Source: Tenericutes bacterium ADurb.BinA155 (GTDB lineage: Bacteria > Bacillota_I > Bacilli_A > RFN20 > CAG-826). From it: a stretch of DNA of 11,108 bases. The DNA lies in NCBI GenBank assembly GCA_002068375.1, contig MVZL01000024.1:1-11108 (forward strand). Direction: 5' to 3'. The notes beneath the pieces are model-generated. The model had not been told where the DNA came from and did not search any database. It was given only the letters and a program-made list of their open reading frames with translations. Position numbers and translations under genes: made by a program. Position 1 is the first letter of the stretch, and each line of letters begins with the position of its first letter. Shown piece after piece: positions 5,402-11,108 of this stretch.

Positions 5402-6529
5402 TCAAACGTTATAGGCCGAAAGAAGAATGAGGCGTTCCTTGGGGGTGCCCCCGGCATGGTGGCCTTTATGGAAGCTGAGGTGGGTTTTGCTCCGCGAATC
5501 GTAGAGGCAAGTCGTTCCCCGCATTAAGGCGACGTAGTCCCCAAAAAGATCTTGGACTTCCGGGCTCATCTTGCCGGGCCCAAAGTAACCGGACTTCACG
5601 ACTTCGGCTTTGCTCATCAGATAGGCCTTATCGCCAAAATGGGAAATGAAGCCCTCTTCGAAGGCGCTTTCCATCCCTTTCTTAATATAGAAAGAAGGGG
5701 TCCGCGGCTCCAAAACGATCGGGCCAGCCAGACAATCGGCGATCTCAGGAATCGCGGCGACATCTTGGTATTTCACGTTGATGAGACCATGATCGGCGAT
5801 CACGAGCAATAAGACATCGGGGTTCTTCTTCACGAAGGCCTTGATGCTCCGTTGGATCCTCCGGATATAGAAAGGAATGATCCAGCTATGGGTCCCATAC
5901 TTATGAAGGAGGCTATCGGGTTTGGTCCAATAGGAATAGAGGAACTCCCCCTGCTCCTTCTTGAAGAAATCGGTGGCCTGGCTCACGAATTGATGGAGGC
6001 TCTTCGGGCCTTTCCCATCGCGAAGGGGCGCTTCAAAGGACGCTTTGGCTTTATGGCCCGCCGCGTTAATAAGATCGGCGAGATTCTGATAAGGGAAACG
6101 GCCTTCCATGATATTCGGTCCCGGAATCTTTTTGCCGGTCCCGGAATCCCGGTTAGGGAAAACATCCACCGCTTCTTTAAGGTCGGAGAAATATTCGCTC
6201 CACCCTAGCCAGCCGGTTTCGCTCGGGTAACGGCCTGATAGAAAAGCATTCGTCGCGGCGACGGTCGTGGCGGGATTCATCGAATAAAGCGTCGCGATCT
6301 TATGGGAAATGATATAGGGGTATTGCTTCGGATGGTCCGCTAAAACGAGTTCGCCCATCCCATCGAAAAGGAAGACGGCGACTTTCTTATGTTTCCCTAA
6401 GACCGCATCGGCCGCGGGTAAACTCGGGTGAAACGGTTTCACGTCAAAGTGAGCGAGAAGGGAGTTCGCGAGGTTCACCAAATTCTTTTCCCGGTCGAAA
6501 AAGCCCGGGTCTAATGGAGCCTGATTCAT
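5402..6529 (-). CDS. Cytoplasmic alkaline-phosphatase-superfamily phosphodiesterase/nucleotide pyrophosphatase
   Basis: A 375-residue member of the type I phosphodiesterase/nucleotide pyrophosphatase group of the alkaline phosphatase superfamily. Two-metal site residues are visible in order: D56 (VFLFDGMGE), the nucleophile T88 or T89 (NPATTVAATNAFLSGRYPSETG), D205 and H209 (YWTKPDSLLHKYG), D246 and H247 (VIADHG), and H357/H358 (KGHHAGG). There is no signal peptide or membrane segment, so it should act in the cytoplasm. The substrate cannot be read from sequence; a nucleotide, phosphodiester or phosphonate is possible. The start overlaps the engB stop (ATGA). It sits where B. subtilis has the hem operon. 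No strong terminator follows, only a 4-bp hairpin with a T-rich tail at 5384-5403. Confidence 0.85.
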   Translation of the reverse strand: MNQAPLDPGFFDREKNLVNLANSLLAHFDVKPFHPSLPAADAVLGKHKKVAVFLFDGMGELVLADHPKQYPYIISHKIATLYSMNPATTVAATNAFLSGRYPSETGWLGWSEYFSDLKEAVDVFPNRDSGTGKKIPGPNIMEGRFPYQNLADLINAAGHKAKASFEAPLRDGKGPKSLHQFVSQATDFFKKEQGEFLYSYWTKPDSLLHKYGTHSWIIPFYIRRIQRSIKAFVKKNPDVLLLVIADHGLINVKYQDVAAIPEIADCLAGPIVLEPRTPSFYIKKGMESAFEEGFISHFGDKAYLMSKAEVVKSGYFGPGKMSPEVQDLFGDYVALMRGTTCLYDSRSKTHLSFHKGHHAGGTPKERLILLSAYNV

Positions 6530-7092
6530 GCTAACACCCCCATGATCGCCGCTTTTAAAGGATCGAGCGAGCGAAGGTCATTCTTCGAAAGGATCGGATT
6601 CTTTAGGCCGAGGGTCTTCGCCATTTTAAGGGCGGCACCGAGCTCTTTTTGGTTCATCTGGTCGCACTTCGTGAGGACGTTGATCAGGGGGACTCCGGTC
6701 TTTTGAAGGTAAGTGATGAATGCGACGTCATCCTTCCCGGGCTCATGGCGGAGGTCGCTCAAAAAGACGATCGCCTTGAGGCTCGGTTCTTGGACATAGT
6801 CTTCCATCATCTTGGCGAAATTAATCGTCGAAAGGTTCGCGTAGATCGTGGAGCCATACCCCGGGGCATCGACCAAATAGAAGGCGTCATCGACCAAAAA
6901 ATAATTGAGGAGTTTGGTCTTCCCGGCTTTTTTGGAGCTGAAGGCGATCTTCTGGGCGCATAAGGAATTGATGAGGGTGCTTTTGCCCACATTGCTCCGG
7001 CCCACGAACAAAAGGGCGGGTTTCCCGTCCTTCGGCTTTTCTTTTAAAGAAGGTGCGCTCACGATAAAGCGCACCTTTCGGAAATCGATCAT
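6526..7092 (-). CDS. engB: Ribosome biogenesis GTPase EngB (YsxC/YihA)
   Basis: A 188-residue TRAFAC GTPase needed for late 50S assembly. G1 is GRSNVGKST (31-39), the G2 threonine lies in KAGKTKLLNYF (T59), G3 is DAPG (75-78) followed by YG as usual in EngB, and G4 is TKCD (141-144). The G5 region reads LSKNDLRSL (about 168-176), slightly unlike the common SS/SA version. Length is normal. The ATG overlaps the lon stop by 4 nt (ATGA) and the stop overlaps the next start the same way, so it is the middle of a tightly coupled lon-engB-phosphodiesterase unit. lon-ysxC adjacency is conserved in Bacillus. Confidence 0.96.
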   Translation of the reverse strand: MIDFRKVRFIVSAPSLKEKPKDGKPALLFVGRSNVGKSTLINSLCAQKIAFSSKKAGKTKLLNYFLVDDAFYLVDAPGYGSTIYANLSTINFAKMMEDYVQEPSLKAIVFLSDLRHEPGKDDVAFITYLQKTGVPLINVLTKCDQMNQKELGAALKMAKTLGLKNPILSKNDLRSLDPLKAAIMGVLA

Positions 7093-9437
7093 GCTTTCGG
7101 GTGGACGAGCGCAATCGCAAGGGCGTCATCCACGCACTTCATATACGAGATCTTGAGGGTCTTTTTTACTTCCTCAGGAAGTTCGGCCACATCTTTGCGG
7201 TTCTCTTCGGGGACGATGATCTCTTTGATCCCGCTCCGAGCGGCCGCCAAGGACTTTTCACGGAGTCCGCCGATCGGAAGCGCTTTGCCCCGGAGGGTGA
7301 CTTCGCCCGTCATCGCGACATTCGCGTCGACGGGAGTATGGGTCAAGCAGGAGATGATCGCGGTCGTGATCGCGACGCCAGCCGAGGGTCCATCTTTCGG
7401 GACGGCGCCTTCGGGGACGTGGATATGGATGTCGTTCTTTTGGAAAAGATCGTCATCGATCCCATATTTCTTGCTATTGGCCCGGACGTAGTCGAGCGCG
7501 ATCGTCGCGCTTTCCTTCATCACATCGCCGAGTTTGCCCGTGAGGACCAACCCGCCCTTACCAGGGAAGTAATTGACCTCGATCGGGAGGATATCGCCGC
7601 CGAACTCGGTATAGGCGAGCCCGGTCACGACCCCAATCTGGTTTTCCTTCTCTTTCTTCGTGCCTTCGAAGAGTTCGACCCCCAGGAACTTTTTCACGAG
7701 TTCCGGATCGACCGCGATCGGCTTTTTGGTGTCGGGGTGATTGAGGATCTCGACGACCGCCTTCCGGCAGATCGAAGCGACGAGGCGTTCGAGTTGACGA
7801 ACCCCCGCTTCCATCGAGTAATGTTCGATCATCTCTTTGATCGCGTCTTCGCTAAAGGTAATGTCTTCGGGTTTTAAGCCATTGGCCGCGACCTGTTTCG
7901 GAATCAAGAAGCCTTGGGCGATCTTGATCTTTTCGATCTCGGTGTAGGAGGGAACTTCGATGAGTTCGAGCCGGTCGAGTAAAGGAGCGGGCACGTTTTC
8001 AAGGTAGTTCGCGGTGCAGATGAACAAGACGTTGGAGAGGTCATAAGGCTCCTCCAAGAAGTTATCGTTAAAGGCAAAGTTCTGCTCGGGGTCAAGGACC
8101 TCAAGAAGAGCCGAAGCGGGATCGCCTTTGTAGTTGGCCCCGCCGACCTTATCGATTTCATCGAGCAAGAAGACCGGATTGGTCACGCCCGCCCGCGTCA
8201 TCCCTTGGATGATCCGTCCGGGCATCGAGCCGACATAAGTCCGCCGGTGTCCCCGGATTTCGGCTTCATCGCTGATGCCGCCTAAGGAAGCCTTATAGAA
8301 CTTACGGCCGAGGGCTTTCGCGATCGACTTGCCTAAGCTGGTCTTGCCGCAGCCCGGAGGTCCATAGAAGCAAAGGATCGGGGCTTTGAGGTTGCCCGTC
8401 ATCTTCTTGACTGCTAAGTATTCGATGATCCGTTTCTTGACCTTTTCGAGGCCATAGTGGTCTTCATCGAGGACCTTTTGAACGTTCGCGAGGTCTTCGT
8501 TATCCTCGGTTTTCTGATACCAAGGCGCCCCAAGGAGGGTGTCGATATAGGTCATGATGAGCGAAGCCTCAAGCGAGGACTCCGGCATCATCTCGTAACG
8601 GTGAAGTTCGGATTTGACCTTGGCTTTCACGTTATCGGGATAGGGATTCTTATTGAGCTTATCCTTGATGGCGTCTTCGCTTTCTTCGCCATCTTGGTCT
8701 TCGCCGAGCTCTTCCTTGATCGCTTTCATCTTCTCGCGGAGGAAGTACTCTTTTTGGCTCTTTTCGGCCGAGGCGCGGACCTTCTCTTGGAGGTTCTCGT
8801 CGATCTTGGCCATTTCGCTCGCTTGGCCAAGGACGGTCAAAATGAGCTGGAGCCGCTTATTGATGTCGGGCTCCGCCAAAATCGCTTGCTTTTGATCCAT
8901 CGGGATCGCAAGGTAACCCGCCAGATTATCGGCGAGTTCGGCCGGGTTGACCCCTTTGGAGAATTGGTTGATCGCGGAGCGCGGGATATTCCGTCCGATC
9001 TCGGGCGAGGTCTCTAAGGCCTCCACCACTTTGCGGACGAGTTCGATCTCGCCATCCTTATCGCTTTCGATATCGGCCAAGACTTCGCCGGTCGCGACGT
9101 AATAGCCATTCTCGGCGTGGATGTTGCTGAGTTTGACCCGTTTCGAGCCAACGACCCGAATCCGATAGGACTTGTTCTGGGAAACGTAATTGATGATCCG
9201 GCAAAGGGTCCCGACCAGGTAGACGTCTTTTTCGGTCGGTTCTTCCACTTCGGCGTTATTTTGGGCGACCACGAAGAGCAGGCTGTTCGTCACGTTCTTC
9301 GCTTGGTCGACCGCCGCCATCGAGAAAAGACGCGAAACCTCGATCGTTTCCGACATATTCGGAAAAACGATGAGGCCGCGCGTAATCAGTAAGGGGAGAG
9401 AAAGGTTCTTGTTTTGGAGGCTGTTCACTTCAGGCAT
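7089..9437 (-). CDS. lon: ATP-dependent protease Lon (LonA type)
   Basis: LonA (782 aa) unfolds and degrades misfolded and regulatory proteins as a cytoplasmic hexamer. Order: N-terminal substrate-binding domain (about 10-200), coiled linker, AAA+ module with Walker A GPPGCGKT (359-366) and Walker B VFLLDEID (422-429), then the C-terminal protease with catalytic S685 (PKDGPSAG) and K728 (GGLREKSLAA). It lacks the membrane segment of LonB. The ATG at 9437 is preferred because AAAGGAG lies 5 nt before it; an in-frame GTG at 9443 touches that SD. It follows tig by 60 nt with no clear terminator; clpX and lonB, which intervene in B. subtilis, are absent. No CIRCE or full CtsR site was found upstream. 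Confidence 0.97.
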   Translation of the reverse strand: MPEVNSLQNKNLSLPLLITRGLIVFPNMSETIEVSRLFSMAAVDQAKNVTNSLLFVVAQNNAEVEEPTEKDVYLVGTLCRIINYVSQNKSYRIRVVGSKRVKLSNIHAENGYYVATGEVLADIESDKDGEIELVRKVVEALETSPEIGRNIPRSAINQFSKGVNPAELADNLAGYLAIPMDQKQAILAEPDINKRLQLILTVLGQASEMAKIDENLQEKVRASAEKSQKEYFLREKMKAIKEELGEDQDGEESEDAIKDKLNKNPYPDNVKAKVKSELHRYEMMPESSLEASLIMTYIDTLLGAPWYQKTEDNEDLANVQKVLDEDHYGLEKVKKRIIEYLAVKKMTGNLKAPILCFYGPPGCGKTSLGKSIAKALGRKFYKASLGGISDEAEIRGHRRTYVGSMPGRIIQGMTRAGVTNPVFLLDEIDKVGGANYKGDPASALLEVLDPEQNFAFNDNFLEEPYDLSNVLFICTANYLENVPAPLLDRLELIEVPSYTEIEKIKIAQGFLIPKQVAANGLKPEDITFSEDAIKEMIEHYSMEAGVRQLERLVASICRKAVVEILNHPDTKKPIAVDPELVKKFLGVELFEGTKKEKENQIGVVTGLAYTEFGGDILPIEVNYFPGKGGLVLTGKLGDVMKESATIALDYVRANSKKYGIDDDLFQKNDIHIHVPEGAVPKDGPSAGVAITTAIISCLTHTPVDANVAMTGEVTLRGKALPIGGLREKSLAAARSGIKEIIVPEENRKDVAELPEEVKKTLKISYMKCVDDALAIALVHPKA

Positions 9438-9497
9438 ATTCACTCCTTTACCCTAAAGGTTAACGCGGATCGTAAAACCCGCAAGCGAAATGCCTTA

Positions 9498-10772
9498 TTA
9501 ATGGTTATTCGCAAGGATGAAATCTTGGATCTTCCGCTGCCGGAGCTCTTCCTTGAACTGATTGAGGTTCTTGGCGAGGACGTCGCGGACTTCTTCCGGC
9601 TTCATGTTGTACTGCTTGGCGATCTTCTCGATCTCGGCATCGACGTCTTTATCTTCGACGCTCAGCTTTTCTTGATCAGCGATTTGCTCTAAGCAGAGAT
9701 AGGTCTTGATGTTCTGCTCGGCATCGCTCTCCATCTTGGCTTGGAGATCTTCGATCTTCTGGCCGGTGATCTGGAGGTATTGGTCGAAGGTTAAGCCATT
9801 CTGCTCAACCTGTTTCTTCATGTTGTCTTCCATCGAGGCGGCTTCGGACTTGATGATCTCTTTGGCGATCGTCACTTTAGCGCCATCGCGGATCTGTTTG
9901 ATGATCGCGTCGTAATAGGCTTTCTGGGCTTCGTTGACTTTGCCTTCGAGCAAGGTCTTCTTTTCGAATTCCTTCAGCTGATCGACACTCGCGACGTCTT
10001 TGATCCCCATATCCTTCACGGTTTCATCCGATAAGGTCGGGATCTGTTTTTCTTTGATTTCGTGGATCTTGCACTTGAAGGTGGCTTCTTTGCCGGCGAG
10101 ATTCTCGACGTAGTTCTTCGGGAAGGTGACTTTGACGTCTTTGCTATCGCCCGACTTCACGCCAACGAGCGCTTCTTCAAAGCCCGGGACGAAACTATGG
10201 GAGCCGAGCTCCAAGGCATAGTTCTCGGCCTTACCGCCTTCAAAGGGTTTCTCATCGACAAAGCCTTCGAAATCGAGGGTGACGGTGTCGCCTTCTTTGG
10301 CCGGACGGTCCACCACCACGAGGTTGGCGGATTGTTCCAGGCGTTTCTTCACGGCTTCATTCACTTCATCATCGGTGACGGCCGGGGCTTTTTTCTCGGC
10401 ATGGAGATCTTTATAGGCGCCTAAGGTGACTTCCGGAACCAGGGTGATGACGAACTTGATTTCGAGTTCCGAATCGGAAAGTTTGGTCACATTGACTTCG
10501 GGGCGGGAGAACGGACGAAGTTTCTCGTCGTTCACGAGTTCGCCAAAGACGGACGGAAGCAAATCATTGATCGCTTCGTCGAAGATCTTGTTCGGATCGA
10601 TTTTGCCTTTCAGCATGTCTTCGGGGGCTTTGCCTTTCCGGAATCCCGGAACGGTCACTTGGCCCGCGAGTTTTTCGAACGCTTTCTTCTGGGCGTTCTT
10701 CCAAAGTTCGGGTTCGACTTCGACGACGGCTTCGACTTTGCTCTCTTCGATCTTCTTAATGCTGTGTTTCAT
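9498..10772 (-). CDS. tig: Trigger factor, ribosome-associated chaperone and prolyl isomerase
   Basis: Trigger factor (424 aa) meets nascent chains at the ribosome exit tunnel. The ribosome-binding signature GFRKGKAP is at 43-50, the same place as in E. coli. The FKBP-type prolyl isomerase domain spans about 157-242 (EGDTVTLDFEGFVDEKPFEGG onward), and the remainder is the helical chaperone domain, rich in K/E/Q. The ATG at 10772 has TTAGGAGT at a 7-nt spacing; an in-frame TTG at 10790 would translate the SD itself and is rejected. It begins the run tig-lon-engB, behind a candidate promoter at 10807-10835. Confidence 0.96.
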   Translation of the reverse strand: MKHSIKKIEESKVEAVVEVEPELWKNAQKKAFEKLAGQVTVPGFRKGKAPEDMLKGKIDPNKIFDEAINDLLPSVFGELVNDEKLRPFSRPEVNVTKLSDSELEIKFVITLVPEVTLGAYKDLHAEKKAPAVTDDEVNEAVKKRLEQSANLVVVDRPAKEGDTVTLDFEGFVDEKPFEGGKAENYALELGSHSFVPGFEEALVGVKSGDSKDVKVTFPKNYVENLAGKEATFKCKIHEIKEKQIPTLSDETVKDMGIKDVASVDQLKEFEKKTLLEGKVNEAQKAYYDAIIKQIRDGAKVTIAKEIIKSEAASMEDNMKKQVEQNGLTFDQYLQITGQKIEDLQAKMESDAEQNIKTYLCLEQIADQEKLSVEDKDVDAEIEKIAKQYNMKPEEVRDVLAKNLNQFKEELRQRKIQDFILANNH

Positions 10773-10806
10773 GAATTGACTCCTAATCAATTTTTACGCA
10801 AAAGAC

Positions 10807-10835
10807 AATATACTCTATCTTTAGATAGGGCACAA
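10807..10835 (-). promoter_or_regulatory. Candidate sigma-A promoter of tig with palindrome in the spacer
   Basis: On the minus strand TTGTGC (10835-10830) and TATATT (10812-10807) are separated by exactly 17 nt; the -10 matches five of six consensus positions, the -35 only three. Transcription would start near 10800, leaving a leader of about 28 nt. The spacer contains the palindrome CTATCT AA AGATAG (10828-10815), which could be a repressor operator. Confidence 0.5.
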
Positions 10836-10853
10836 ATAAAACGATGCGGAAAG

Positions 10854-10867
10854 GCCTAAAAATAGGC
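10854..10867 (-). terminator. Weak hairpin after the partial right-edge gene
   Basis: GCCTA, a TTTT loop and TAGGC form a 5-bp stem on the minus strand, 13 bases after the stop of the right-edge gene and followed by CTTT only. It is short for an intrinsic terminator and may be inefficient. Confidence 0.3.
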
Positions 10868-10879
10868 GATTTTGGGGAT

Positions 10880-11108
10880 TTAATACTTCAAAACGGGGGT
10901 CGAATCGAGGACGGACTTGATCTGGCTAGCTCGAGCATCCACCGCATTCGCCTCGAGATGGTACATCGCAAGGTAGCCTTCAATTCCGAGGCTGGACTTC
11001 AGGTATTCCCGCCCCAGTTTAATGAGGGCGGTCATGAGGAGGCGGTCGTCTTTGGCGGCGATCACTTTTTCGGGATAGACGTCCATGATGTAGTCATTGA
11101 GGATCTGG
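10880..11108 (-). CDS. C-terminal part of an unidentified protein (partial)
   Basis: The frame is open from the right edge to a TAA at 10882-10880 and gives 75 residues. An internal ATG at 11086 is probably not the start because the frame continues upstream through QILNDYI to the edge. The visible part is mostly amphipathic helix (about KDDRLLMTALIKLGREYL and LAMYHLEANAVDARASQIK), with no catalytic motif, membrane segment or zinc ligand. I do not recognise the family. It ends about 45 bases before the tig promoter candidate. B. subtilis has a TPR protein (YsoA) upstream of tig; nothing here shows this is its counterpart. Confidence 0.6.
   Translation of the reverse strand, partial: QILNDYIMDVYPEKVIAAKDDRLLMTALIKLGREYLKSSLGIEGYLAMYHLEANAVDARASQIKSVLDSTPVLKY

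Noticed and set aside
5384..5403. Terminator after the phosphodiesterase gene
   Set aside because: Only a 4-bp stem (GAGG/CCTC) overlapping the stop codon precedes the T-rich stretch; too weak to call.
7101..7877. A 258-codon plus-strand frame antisense to lon (and similar long plus frames in valS and tig)
   Set aside because: These follow from strongly biased third positions in the real minus-strand genes; the proteins have no recognisable motif and start without an SD.
9438..9443. GTG start of lon two codons upstream
   Set aside because: The GTG touches the SD; the ATG at 9437 has proper spacing.
10773..10790. TTG start of tig six codons upstream
   Set aside because: It would translate the SD itself, and the family N-terminus begins MKHSIKK-like at 10772.
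1..11108. CRISPR array, tRNA or rRNA genes
   Set aside because: No regularly spaced 25-40 bp repeats and no tRNA T-loop or rRNA signature were seen on either strand.

Overview
The window looks like a chromosomal housekeeping segment from a member of the Bacillota, most likely the Bacilli/Erysipelotrichia side, possibly an uncultured lineage close to the Mollicutes branch. The grounds are: ribosomal protein L27 with an N-terminal extension next to its processing protease Prp; a canonical T-box leader on valS; strong AGGAGG-type ribosome binding sites; and a gene order matching the Bacillus subtilis tig-lonA-ysxC-valS-radC-rplU-ysxB-rpmA region. UGA is a stop codon (it ends lon, engB, the phosphodiesterase gene, radC and the antitoxin-like gene) and tryptophan is encoded by UGG, so this is not the Mycoplasma/Spiroplasma code. 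Coding sequence is moderately GC-rich with many C/G third positions, while intergenic stretches are AT-richer.

All complete genes are on the minus strand, so transcription runs from the right edge to the left. From the right: the C-terminus of an unidentified gene; a candidate promoter; tig (trigger factor); lon (ATP-dependent protease); engB (ribosome-assembly GTPase); a cytoplasmic alkaline-phosphatase-superfamily hydrolase; a valine T-box; valS; an intrinsic terminator overlapping the ribosome binding site of a 60-residue membrane peptide; radC; a Phd/YefM-like antitoxin; a structured leader; then rplU, prp and rpmA, closed by a strong intrinsic terminator. The left ~290 bases hold the tail of a plus-strand reading frame and a run of NGTCAA repeats that may be the end of a mobile element.

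The genes fall into three functional blocks: protein folding and quality control (tig, lon), translation and ribosome assembly (engB, valS, rplU, prp, rpmA), and short accessory genes (phosphodiesterase, small membrane peptide, antitoxin-like protein) placed where B. subtilis carries longer modules (hem, folC/com, mre/min). Coupling is tight: lon/engB, engB/phosphodiesterase and radC/antitoxin each share an ATGA overlap, and rplU-prp-rpmA are 2 nt apart. The most interesting unexplained items are the small peptide with a double-glycine-like leader and an SD buried in a terminator arm, the toxin-less antitoxin coupled to radC, the rplU leader with competing helices, and the NGTCAA repeats.
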